Shown: piece by piece, positions 53,901 through 63,684 of the stretch | Position numbering within the stretch: the first letter of the stretch is position 1 | Layout of the letters: each line of letters opens with the position of its first letter | Source of the DNA: Paragorgia papillata | Taxonomy: Eukaryota; Cnidaria; Anthozoa; Scleralcyonacea; Coralliidae | Assembly (NCBI GenBank): GCA_035771165.1 | Contig: JAWNZC010000220.1 | Coordinates: 152,501 to 216,500 of the forward strand | DNA: 64,000 nucleotides | Direction: 5' to 3' | The notes under the pieces: generated by a model | What the model saw: only the letters and a program-made list of their open reading frames with translations | What the model was told of the DNA's origin: nothing | Database searches by the model: none | Translations under genes and position numbers: made by a program

Positions 53901-56900
53901 TTGTTTGTTTGTCTGTTTGTTTGTTTGTTTGTTTGTCTGTGTCTGTCTGTTTGTTTGTTTGTTTGTCTGTTTGTTTGTTTGTTTGTTTGTCTGTTTGTCT
54001 GTTTGTTTGTTTGTTTGTCTGTTTGTCTGTTTGTTTGTTTGTCTGTCTGTTTGTCTGTCTGTTTGTTTGTTTGTATATATGCATGTGTGTTTCGTTTCTG
54101 TTTGTTTGTTTGTTTGTTTGTTTGTTTGTTTGTTTGTTTGTTTGTTTGTTTGTTTGTTTGTTTGTTTGTTTGTTTGTCTGTCTGTCTGTGTCCTTATGTA
54201 TTTCTTACAATCATCGTCCACGCACACTAATATAGTACATCATATATAATTCTATAGATCAAATATAACTTCATTTTAAAACCTAAACCATATAAATTAA
54301 TTTATATGTTTTAGAACCAGCAACTTTATACTGATCCAGCAAAATGGAACATAATGCAAAATATGTTGTCAACTGTAAGCTCATTTCAACCAAACGTATT
54401 CTTTTACCACGAATAGCCCTGGCTGTATAGAATTTATAAATTTGTACTTGTTCAAACCATAGTTAATAGAACATATACATGGTTTGGAAGCTCTATTGTC
54501 TTTCAACATGAAGCATGGTCATGTTGAACTGACAATGGAGTTCCTTATATGGAAGTAAATTCTATGGACACGTGACGATGAAGCACTACAACACGTGACG
54601 ATGAAGCAACTCACTAATTAAACCCGATCGTTGCTATTGGATGACTGCTTCGTTATACAGAAAATAGAATACCGTGAAATTGCACAAATTTCCATAAACT
54701 TGAACAAAAACATAGAACAATCACTTTGGACGAGTTTCCAAAGCACGTATGTGTTCTATTAACTATGTTCAAAATTACTAATTGACGCATTTCATGTATT
54801 TTTTTAGTTGATAAAGAGCAACGTAATATCACAAACCCACTTTTCCATAGTAATTTTGGTAAGATATATATATGTACTCACTTGGATAAAATGCTTCTGT
54901 CTGTTTTCCCATGGTTCTGTTCTCCGTAGAATATAATTGGTATTCGGATGTTTGTTTTTCGTTTTTCATCCCAAAACCGATAATTCTGTATCTGTATCCC
55001 TGAAAAATATAAAGCAATTTTTTTGCTATGAAACTTGCAAGCTTGTAGAAGGGATATTTTATGTAACAGAAGTTTGGTGGACGTTCGTCAAGCTCGAATA
55101 CAAACGAGAACGCAAGTCATCGCAAGTTGGCAGTCACAAATTTCTGTGGCGGTCGTTCGAACACCCAAATTAACAAAATAAAGGTTTCATGAGTGTTTTA
55201 AACAAGTTTTAACTTTGTCATGGTACATAATATTTTCGGGAAATTATTCAGAGAGGCTGGCTGAGATAGCGTGACTGCCAACTTGCGATGACTTGCGTTC
55301 TCGTTTGATTAGGGCTTTGACTAAATTCGGAATTCCTTTAATTCAGTTAATATGTTGACCATGTTGGTTCCAGCGCAACCTCACATGACTACGAGCGGAA
55401 GAGCATCCGAATTCATCGGAATAACCGTTCACACTACGTATTTTCTTGGATTCAAAAGTATTCGGATACGAAGTTTCTACATTTTTTTCCGGATTCGAAA
55501 TGATCAAACCGGAAAGTTTTTATTCCGGATTCATTCTTTTGTGTGTAAACGGCAAAACGAATCCGGTACTAAAATGAGTAATGAGTAATGATTTATTTAA
55601 CGTCGTAAGCACAGGATGTGGTCGCCTAATCATCCGAGCCAGAGGCTCATGTTAAAGTGCACGACATAAGCTAAGACCTAAGTGTTGATTTTACGGAGGG
55701 AGGAAAACCGCAGAAGCCTGCGAAAAACCCTCGAAGCACAGGAGAGACCAACTAAACTCTACTCGCATGAAATTCAAGTTCGAGAACAGGGTTATTCCCA
55801 GACGGTCACCCATCCAAGTACTAACCCCGTCCAACTGGGCTTAACTACAGCGGTGAGAGGCAGCGCCCTAACAGCACACGCCACCCGTGCTTCCAACGTT
55901 CCGGATTCGTCACGAATCCGAAAACTTTTGCTCTAGTGTAAACGGGGTCTTAGTGTTAAACCCACACCTTTTGTTCCTCAGTGAAAGTACGCTGTAAACA
56001 CTCGTAGCCTATATTAATTAATCTATAATTTCACCTTCTTGGTTTAGTACTTTGAAACAATAGTTCGCTACGATCGATTTTTCACTTCGCAACCTCAATT
56101 TATTCCCGAAGTTTTGGTAAGTTTATTTAAAAAATATAACTAATTCAAAACACTAATTATTGTGAGGATAATTTTTTTAAACTATTTCTAAAATCATTAA
56201 TAATTCATGAGGAAAACACAAAGAAAAATCATGAGCGTATCGGATCTATATATGTGACATAGACTCGCTCTAAGTTTCTCGCTGGTTTTTAACGGCTGAG
56301 ATAAGCTTAATTTTCAAAATTACTACGCCAATGAACGTATGAAGTGATTCTTTTTAGAAGTCATTTAAAAACCTTGCAGTACGGGCTTTATCGGCTCTAA
56401 AACACTCGGCTATCGCCTCGTGTTTTATATCCGATAAAGCCCTCCTGCGCGGTTTATAAATAGTACTTCTAGAATAATTTTGTGTTCGAGAATGAGGGAG
56501 TTATTTGCTGTTTCGACCAACAATGGGCAAACTGGTGGGTTTGGCAATCATTATGAAAAAAAACCCCCAACTTATCACCTGAGAAAATCAAACTTTAATA
56601 AGTAATTAAATAAAGGAAGTGTTTATATTTCTCTTCTCTATATATTTAGTCGTCATTCCTCGACGAACGTTGTTTGCGTCATGATAATTGTAAAGTTCGA
56701 AGTCGTGGTTGTTATCTGGTGTCAAGATTTATTCGAAATCACAGGTGAGTTTTAGATTAAATCGAAAATGACTTTCAAAATATGAATGGACTTTAAAAGG
56801 TAGGTAGGTGCGTGGGTGAAGGTAGGTGGGTGGATAGGTGGGTGGGTGGTTGGATAGGTAGATAGGTGGGTGGTTGGATAGGTAGATAGGTGGGTGGGTG

Positions 56901-58018
56901 TATAGGTAGATAGGTGGGTGGGTGTATAGGTAAGTGGGTGGGTGAATAGGTAGATAGGTGGGTGGGTGGGTGTATAGGTAAGTGGGTGGGTGAATAGGTA
57001 GATAGGTGGGTGGGTGGATAGGTAGATAAGGTGGGTGGATAGGTACATGTAGGTAGGTGGGTGAATAGGTAGATAGGTGGGTGGGTGGGTGGATAGATAG
57101 GTAAGTGGGTAGGTAGGTAGGTGGGTGAATAGGTAGATAGGTGGGTGGGTGGATAGATAGGTAAGTGGGTAGGTAGGTGGGTGAATAGGTAGATAGGTGG
57201 GTGGGTGGATAGATAGGTAAGTGGGTAGGTAGGTGGGTATTGGTAGGTGGGTGGATAGGTGGGTGGGTAGGTGGGTGGGTAGGTAGGTTGCTCGCTCCCT
57301 CGCTTGTTGGTTGGTTGACTGGGTGTTTTATTGTAAAGGATAAACATCATTTGAACAATCAGATCCTGCATGATAATCAATTGATTGTCTATTATTTTTC
57401 CTCTTTTCTTGCACGATATAGGAATCAATTTCAGAGTTTTGCTTCAGATGTACTAAGAAGACTCCAAGATCTTCTTGTATCTCCGGTATGACGTACAAAT
57501 TTAACGTGTATATGATCACCAGTAATTACTATGTTTCTCGTTCCCCACTCGGCGCTACAATCGTGCAAGGTGTAATGTTTTAAATTTTAATACATTGTGT
57601 TTAGTTAAGTCAGTCTAAGTTTGATTCCAGCAATTGAGAAGCAATGAAATGAAATCTTGCGCGTTAGAAAACAACTTCGTTATTTTTGTGTAGTTTTATT
57701 TAAGTACGTCTTTTTTCCCCTAGAGTAATCGTTCCCAGAATATGTTTTCTGCCGAAGACCAGGTTAGTGGGTCTATGATTTAAATTGTTATGTAATTGCT
57801 AAATATTGTGGTTTGTTATTATATGATTGCTAAATTAATGATAATATTGCTCTAAGTATATTGTTTTATTGTTATTAATTTTCTTTGTTTTTATTCTTTT
57901 GAAGATGTTCCTGTATGAAAGTGCCGGATTGGTTATTGTGTTCAGCGGTGCATCGCCAGAGGTAGACATAAGAGATGACAACAGACCGACAGACGAACGA
58001 ACGGACAAACAGAGAGAG

Positions 58019-58052
<34 letters not shown>

Positions 58053-58233
58053 GGACAGACCAGGACAGAACAGGACAGAACAGGACAGAACAGAACAGGA
58101 CAGGACAGGACAGAACAGGACAGGACAGGACAGGACAGGACAGGACAGACCAGGACAGACAGACAGACGGGACAGACGGAACAGAACAGAACAGAACAGA
58201 ACAACAGAACAGAACAGAACAGAACAGAACAGA

Positions 58234-58307
<74 letters not shown>

Positions 58308-61300
58308 AATAGGATCTTACTAGGAACTTTTTTTTTTTTTTCAGAAACAAGTTATCGATATGAGAAATATCTTAACTCCGTTGATTACAAGATTTAGCGC
58401 AGTTTTTGCCAAGGTAATGATACGAGAGCATTTGAGGCGATGAGATTTGGCACTATGATTGTTGTTTTTTTGCTTCAGAGTCTCAAAATTATGTTTTTTT
58501 TAGATAACTTCGAGTAATCTGGATGAGACGGCGTTACTTCCGTATGCTCAATATCTGTACAACCTGGCTTCTTTTGCAAGGTATGTACGTGTTATCTTTT
58601 GAGAGTTTGTTTAATAAATATCATCGTTGTTTTTTTGATTGCCTTTTTGTAACTTTTAGCCGTGTAAGCAAGGCGTTTTCAACTCAACAAACTATGAAAC
58701 ACTGTGGCTGTGCAAGTTGTTTTGCGGAGGTAAGGATCGATTAGTAGTGTTGACATTGACAAGGGTATATATGTGAGTGAGTGAGAGTGCGTGCGTGCGT
58801 GGGTGGGTGGGTGAGTGAGTGGGTGGGAGGGAGGACGAGCGCGAATGAGTGAGTGCGTACGTGTGTGTATTATACAGGTAGGTAAGTAGGTGGGTGAATT
58901 GGTAGGTAAGTGGGTGGAGTGGCTAGGTAGGTAAGTAGGTGGGTGAATATAGGTGGGTGAGTGGGTGCCTGGGCGGGTAGGTGAGTGGGTGGGTAGGTGA
59001 ATGGGTGGGTAGGTGAGTGGGTGGGTAGGTGAGTGGGTGGGTAGGTGAGTGGGCGGGTAGGTGGGTGGGCGGGTAGGTGAGTGGGTGGGTAGGTGGGTGG
59101 GTAGGTGAGTGGGTGGATGGGTGAGTGGGTACGTAAGCAGTTTGTGTCGACAAATAAGGAACCCTACCAGGGTTCTCATGCGTTATTTTAAAACAGCTGA
59201 TCTAATGCTAAACGTCTTTCTCTTATCTTCACCTCCTAGGCATTGCCTGTATTTTTACGTGCATTAACCGTTCGTATTCATCGAGATCTTATTCATTCTG
59301 GTGTCAGACAGTACTTACATCGCATGATAATATGTCTGGGTGAAGATGTCCTTCCCTACATCCCAGTGGCAGTAACTCATCTCTTAAAAGATCCGGAGGT
59401 AAAAGATTTGGTTTTGCTTGACAGTATATTATGAAGAGTGGAACAATTTTGATGAACTCTCATAATTTGTGTTATCACTTTTAGGCGAAAGATATTCAAG
59501 AATTTATTCCATTAATTAACCAAATAATATCAAAATTTAAAGTAAGTTAAATAATAAGATATTTTTCGGTACATATAGTACTAACAAATTATGCTTTCTG
59601 ATGACTCCAACGAGCAGTCTGTGGCAGAATAGTGTACCAACCGAACACATAATCCTTGCAATTAGAGTACAATTTAACGTTTGTACATTCACAAAAACTC
59701 TGAAGAAACAGTTGGATGGCTGCTATACGAGAATGCTGAGGATGGCACTCAATGTACCCTGGAAAAGTCATATGACGAATGTAGAACTCTACAAGGAGAT
59801 ACAACAGAGAAGGATGCGTCTCGCCGGACATTGCATCCGACATGGTGAAGAGGTTGCTAGCAAGCTGGTACTCTGGCAACCAACCGAAGGAACAACCAAT
59901 AGAGGAAGAAGAAGACTCACCTACGTGGATACTTTGCTAGAAGATACTGGGATGGAGAGAATTCAGGAGCTACGGACGATTATGGAAGACCGCGAGATGA
60001 TTGGAGAAAGCGTGTGAAAGCTGTGGGGCGTCCTGACGGACGACCTAGATGAGATGAGATGATTAAAGTTTATCTCAAACTAGCAACGATTCAGATTATT
60101 TGTAATTGTTTTTCTATTTAGAATCATATTACTCCATTTCTACACGAAATTTTTATGCCAATTGTCAGAACAATATTTTCCGTACTTAATCAGCCAACGG
60201 ATTCCTTGGATACACAGGTAGGGATATCTATATGCATATGGAATAAACATGTCGAGTATTATAATATATCATACACGAGGAGGAGTGTTTCATCAGGATA
60301 TCCAAACACCGAGACGTTTGTTGAAAACCGAAGCGAAGCCGAGGTTTTTGAACAAACTTCGAGGTGCTTGGATTTCCTGATGAAACACTCCTCCGAGTGT
60401 ATGATATAGCATCTCAAAGAAATCAGTATTTTAATAATCATTGTTTTCTTTAGGCAACCAGAGAGAAAATGCTTTTAAAAAATGGTTACTTCGCTTTCAT
60501 CGCCTGTCTTGTAAATAACAATGTAGTGGAAGTGATTTTGAATCAAGGTGAACTGCAAAAGTTGTTTAATACTTCATCATTTTAAGTGGGTTTTTTCCCA
60601 AATAAGACAAACTTAATTTTCGTTTCATAGGCATTACGATAAAAGTTGTTCGTCTTTGAGGCTCGGAACGTCTTCAGAAAATTAATGTCTCGTTTTGTCT
60701 CTGTTACGAACATTCACATGTTTTTCATGTGGAAGTCTTAAAAGCAAAGTTGTTCTCGTTAATATTGTTCGTTTTTTTGTTTTACTTTAGAACCACAGAA
60801 TACCCAAGAAGTTCTTCTCACAATAATTCATGGAGCGGTTGAAGTTTCGGACGCCAGTGTAAGTAAAACTAACTTTTTACAACTAATAGAGTATAAACTC
60901 TCCTTTGTCTGACGGGTTTTCTCTCTTATTCAAGTGTCAAAAGGTTTGCTTTGGAATTTTAAAAAAATTAGTGGAACTTTGGGGTGAGTAAAAGAAACAC
61001 GTCGTTCATGTATTTTATGCATTCCCCCCCTCGCACTATATAGGACTGTATCGATATTTGGTATATCAGAAGGTTTTAAAGTGCCTATGAAACGAAAATT
61101 AAGTTTGTCTTATTTGAAAGAACATTTAAAATGATAGAGTAACATCTTTTGCAGTTTTTCGTTTCCTTGCTTCGTTCTAACAAACTGAAATATCTCAAGA
61201 ACGAAGCAAGGAAACGAAAAACTGCAAAAGATGTTAAGTTCTTTCAAATAAGACAAACTTAATTTTCGTTTCATATAGGCACTGTAAACCATATGTACTA

Positions 61301-63434
61301 ATGATGTCTGTTTGTCTGTTCGTTTAATTTAGGAGGCACAGATGGTCCTGCGGCATTTCAACAGTTTATCTACAACCATATCATTCCATCATGTTTTGTA
61401 GCACCATCGAAACCAGAATTTGATCTCAGTGATGCGCAGACTATTCTTGTAAGTAAGGCAACAGGCTCTTGCTAAGAGCTTCGTAACGAGTTCTCTCTAT
61501 ATATAATGCTGGTAATGTCGGAGAAGTATTAAATTAATACTTATTAAATAATATTCGGTTTTTATTTTGATTTTAGACTCTACAGGAGATAGCTTATATC
61601 CAAAAAACAGTTCATCAGAAACAGGTAATTGTGACCAAGTTTGGTTGCTTAAATTCATGTCACCTCATAATAGGAGTATACGGGTGGCGTGTGCTGTTAG
61701 CGCGCTGCCTCTCACCAAAAGTTAAGCCCGGTTAGACGAGGTTAGTACTTGGATGGGTGACCGCTTGGGAATGACCCCGTTGTCGAGCTTGGAACTAATG
61801 TGATTAGAGTTGTAGTTGATCTCTACTGTGCTTCGAGGGTTTTTCGCCGGGATCTCCGGTTTTCCTCCCTCCGTAAAATCAACACCTACATCTTAGCTGT
61901 GATCCGTGGTCTGAACTGTGTCGTATGGTGGCTGCCTGGAGCGCCTTTGATATGCCTTGATACAGTCACGTTGATCTGCGTCCTTCGTAATTCAGCCACT
62001 GGCTGCGAGTAAGGATGATTAGCCCGCAGTCCTTCATTCTTTGTCCCTCAAGAACTTATAAGCACGGATGGCGTGTGCTTTCAGCGCGCAGATCTCTGAC
62101 GATCTCTCACAATCATGATGATGTTGACCAACAGTTACTTTTTTTTCTATATCTTTCAGGGCGCACAGTTTATTCAGTTTTTACAAAGTAAATACTTACC
62201 ATCGCTTAATCTTGCTCCTGAATTAGTCCAGGTGAGTGAGCAACTTCTCCAGGTTGCGTCTTGGCGGTTGTTTTTTTCTTTTTTTCCTTGTGTTTGGCTT
62301 TGTTTCTCTACAAGCAAAAATATAATAAAACAAGCTCAGATATCTTGGCTTCTGCAAGAAGTCCCCACTTGACGAGTAAAATCGTCTGGCGTTAGCCAGG
62401 GTAAAATAGTGTGACATTAATTATAACTCAAAAACCAACTTTTATGTACTGTTTAATAAACGAGCAGGAGTGTTTTCTCAGATATAAAGACACGAGGCGA
62501 AGCCGAGTGTTTTTATATCTATCTCAAACTCATTAATAATTCATGAAGAAAACAAAGGAAATCAGTACCGTGTTGGTGGTTTGGATATCGGAGGAAGAAA
62601 TTACATAAATTAAGCAAACTTTCATCTTGATTTTCTCTTAAAATACTGATTTGTTTGAGATGCTATATCATACACTCGGAGGAGTGTTTCATCAGGATAT
62701 CCAAACACCTCGAAGTTTGTTCAAAAACCTCGGCTTCGCCTCGGTTTTCAACAAACGTCTCGGTGTTTGGATATCCTGATGAAACACTCCTCCTCGTGTA
62801 TGATATATTACGTAAAACACGAACTGCGAGTTTATTGAATGGCTTCAAAAACGAACCACTTGGTAAGTTCATTGGCGTAGTAAGTTTGAAAAATAACCTT
62901 GTCTAAGCCGAGAAAATCAAAGCTAAAGTTTATGTAAATCAGGAGGTATCTTTATCACATATAAAGACACTGATTACACTTTAATTTCTTTTGATTTTCC
63001 CTCATGAATTATTAATGAGTTTTTGAAGATTTTTTCGTGCTCTCCCAACTTTGAACGTGCACTATCCATAAGTCGATTTGACCATGAACCATTTTTTAAA
63101 TATATAAGTAAGGGCAAAATGTACGATTGCCTGTTAGAGGGTTAAGCATAGTGCTGTAAGTTACTTTGTAATTTGAGTAACGGTAAATAAGATATATTAC
63201 ACTCAGGCTTCATATGCGATGAATGTTTGTCTTTCAGGAGTATTGTCGAATCGTCGAACAAACAGACGCTAAACAGTTCAAAAACTTTTTAAAAGTAAGT
63301 ATTTGAAAACTTTCTAAAATTAAGTATATGAATACTTTCTGAAAGTAGAAAAACATGTTTTTAATCAATGTCTATATAATATCTTAATATTTTGTTCTTT
63401 ATTTTAGGTTTTCTTTAACAGTTTTAAGTCATGA
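44999..63434 (+). CDS. XPOT: Exportin-t (tRNA exportin), 961 aa, 39 exons
   Basis: Exon starts-ends: 44999-45064, 46630-46712, 46940-46996, 47169-47238, 47432-47524, 47715-47843, 48902-48985, 49160-49269, 49589-49665, 49776-49858, 50554-50633, 51107-51184, 51303-51381, 51841-51879, 52481-52543, 52951-53022, 53108-53160, 53546-53621, 54315-54374, 54808-54858, 56048-56116, 56650-56744, 57422-57485, 57724-57762, 57905-57961, 58345-58413, 58504-58580, 58660-58729, 59240-59398, 59485-59541, 60122-60217, 60454-60547, 60791-60858, 60935-60983, 61333-61448, 61577-61624, 62160-62231, 63238-63294, 63408-63434. All are GT-AG with agreeing phases: 961 aa against 962 for human XPOT. A HEAT-repeat karyopherin that carries mature tRNA from the nucleus with Ran-GTP. 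Recognised by MDEQSL, ALAYFEQL-like [43 protein letters not shown] and the C-terminal [12 protein letters not shown]. Confidence 0.96.
45510..45712. mobile_element. Foldback MITE in exportin-t intron 1
   Basis: AAATAGATTCCATTTTT and AAAATGGAATCTATTTG frame a mirrored core (AGATGCACAGAGGACGTCAC against GTGACGTCATCTGTGCATCT). Non-coding. Confidence 0.7.
47855..48870. repeat. ATC/ATGTGATC tandem array, exportin-t intron 6
   Basis: About 1 kb of CATCATCATGTGATCATCAA-type units with variable numbers of ATC. Every unit contains the palindrome TGATCA or ATGTGATCA, so it should form small hairpins. It fills the intron; the next exon starts at 48902. Confidence 0.95.
49861..50535. repeat. ATCC/ATCT tandem array, exportin-t intron 10
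   Basis: CATCCATCCACTCATCCAAT and CATCTATCTATC words in a higher-order pattern, about 0.67 kb, ending just before the pyrimidine tract of the exon at 50554. The apparent open frame through it is an artefact. Confidence 0.95.
50755..51085. mobile_element. MITE next to the exon 12 acceptor
   Basis: TAGTCAATCGAGATATAGTC then TGGAAACTC at the left; GAGTTTCCAGACCATATCTC then GATTGACTA at the right. It ends about 22 bp before the acceptor at 51107. Related to 54458-54772. Confidence 0.75.
51467..51785. mobile_element. Foldback MITE family D, copy 2
   Basis: Close copy of 14308-14600 (GGTAATACGGGCAGGCAAC at the left, TTTGTTGCTCGTATTACTTC at the right). Exportin-t intron 13. Confidence 0.75.
51950..52465. 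mobile_element. Inverted-repeat element in exportin-t intron 14
   Basis: AAAGGGTATTCATTTGGCAA at the left, mirrored by TTGCCAATACCCTTT at the right. GTATAAGAAGACCTTTTGTA and its mirror extend the arms, with AAGATGGCGGACAGCACGCT near the right. It ends about 15 bp before the next acceptor. Confidence 0.75.
53210..53496. mobile_element. MITE family B, copy 3
   Basis: GCGTGTTTTACGAACAACTTG at the left and CTTGTGAGATTTTTACGCGT at the right, with CAACAATG words. Exportin-t intron 17. Confidence 0.65.
53670..54192. repeat. TTTG/TCTG microsatellite, exportin-t intron 18
   Basis: About 0.5 kb of TTTG repeats with TG and TCTG interruptions. Long frames on both strands (VCLFVCLF and KQTNKQTN) are artefacts. 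Confidence 0.97.
54458..54772. mobile_element. MITE with CATAGTTAATAGAACATA ends
   Basis: CATAGTTAATAGAACATATAC and GTATGTGTTCTATTAACTATG are inverted ends about 310 bp apart. The right part matches 50930-51060. Exportin-t intron 19. Confidence 0.75.
55091..55319. mobile_element. MITE family A, copy 4
   Basis: ACAAACGAGAACGCAAGTCA to TTCTCGTTTGATTAGGGCTT. Inverted orientation compared with copies 1-3. Exportin-t intron 20. Confidence 0.75.
55576..55892 (-). mobile_element. 5S-rRNA-derived SINE, copy 3 (most complete)
   Basis: On the minus strand it starts GCACGGGTGGCGTGTGCTG, has the 5S-like head with box A and the GGATGGGTGACC intermediate element, the shared body and a TCATTACTCATTACTCAT tail. 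It interrupts a MITE-like sequence whose parts (CGAATCCGGTAC and CCGGATTCGTCACGAATCCG) lie on both sides. Confidence 0.85.
56185..56463. mobile_element. Repeat family E, copy 3
   Basis: Nearly identical inverse copy of 34605-34880 (TAATAATTCATGAGGAAAAC to CTCCTGCGCGGTTTATAAAT). Exportin-t intron 21. Confidence 0.75.
56797..57290. repeat. GGTAGGTGG tandem array, exportin-t intron 22
   Basis: About 0.5 kb of GGTGGGTGGATAGGTAGATA-type units. G-runs on the coding strand may form quadruplexes in DNA or RNA. Confidence 0.95.
57990..58310. repeat. ACAG/ACAGG array, exportin-t intron 25
   Basis: CAGACAGACAGACAG and ACAGGACAGGACAG blocks, about 0.3 kb, ending 35 bp before the exon at 58345. Coding-looking frames (DRQTDRQT) are artefacts. 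Confidence 0.95.
58770..59140. repeat. GTGAGTGGGTGGGTAG array, exportin-t intron 28
   Basis: About 12-bp units (GGTGAGTGGGTGGGTAGGTG). G-rich on the transcribed RNA, next to the exon at 59240. Confidence 0.95.
59601..60017 (+). mobile_element. LINE reverse-transcriptase C-terminal fragment
   Basis: The open frame contains [20 protein letters not shown], then [39 protein letters not shown] and a terminal [11 protein letters not shown]. This is the conserved C-terminal tail of a non-LTR retrotransposon polyprotein common in cnidarian and mollusc genomes. The reverse-transcriptase core is missing. It sits in exportin-t intron 30 in the same direction as the gene. Confidence 0.85.
60265..60408. 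mobile_element. Foldback hairpin element, copy 1
   Basis: ATATCATACACGAGGAGGAG facing CTCCTCCGAGTGTATGATAT, with GTGTTTCATCAGGATATCC and CCGAAGCGAAGCCGAGG inside. Homology to the copy at 62663-62809 runs about 30 bp past the hairpin. Exportin-t intron 31. Confidence 0.8.
61078..61286. mobile_element. Foldback element (AGTGCCTATGAAACG), exportin-t intron 34
   Basis: AAAGTGCCTATGAAACGAAA at the left, mirrored as TTTCGTTTCATATAGGCACT. The arms of about 100 bp pair almost throughout (GCAGTTTTTCGTTTCCTTGC). Confidence 0.8.
61681..62050 (+). mobile_element. 5S-rRNA-derived SINE, copy 4 (diverged)
   Basis: CGGGTGGCGTGTGCTGTTAG, then GTTAAGCCCGGTTAGACG and GGTTAGTACTTGGATGGGTG. The body keeps CTTCGAGGGTTTTTCGCC and CCTCCCTCCGTAAAATCAAC but has a different tail. 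A second broken head (GCACGGATGGCGTGTGCT) follows at about 62053. Exportin-t intron 36. Confidence 0.75.
62447..63030. mobile_element. Repeat family E, copy 4, with a nested hairpin
   Basis: AATAAACGAGCAGGAGTGTT to CCCTCATGAATTATTAATGA corresponds to the reverse of 32800-33085. It is interrupted by another partial copy and by the hairpin at 62663-62809. Exportin-t intron 37. Confidence 0.65.
62663..62809. mobile_element. Foldback hairpin element, copy 2
   Basis: The inverse of 60265-60408 with a few changes (CCTCGGCTTCGCCTCGG at its centre). Confidence 0.8.
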
Positions 63435-63549
63435 CAGGAGCCAGTGTTGGTTTGAAAATGTTCTGGCGTGATCAATGGTTGAAAGGACAACGACAACAGA
63501 GTTAGGATAGCACTCTAAGATGACTGTAACATAAAATGGAATGGAATTT

Positions 63550-63555
63550 AATAAA
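63550..63555 (+). terminator. Likely polyadenylation signal of exportin-t
   Basis: AATAAA lies 116 bp after the stop codon and is followed by GT-rich sequence (ATGTGAACGTGTAC). No other good signal was seen before the repeat at 63685. Confidence 0.65.
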
Positions 63556-63684
63556 ATGTGAACGTGTACTCGGATTTTTTCCTTTTACATGACAGTGATA
63601 TGTCTGATGTATGGTTCATATGATATGGTTATTTATAAGATATGAAATGTAACTGAGGAAAATTAGCATAAACTAATATCACTG

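Noticed and set aside
53640..54249. CLFVCLFV and KQTNKQTN frames
   Set aside because: Microsatellite translations in exportin-t intron 18.
57835..58397. DRQTDRQT and SVCLSVCL frames
   Set aside because: Translations of the ACAG array in exportin-t intron 25.
59601..60017. Host gene or exportin-t exon in the 138-aa frame
   Set aside because: The sequence is the tail of a LINE polyprotein, and the exportin-t exons on both sides join in phase without it.
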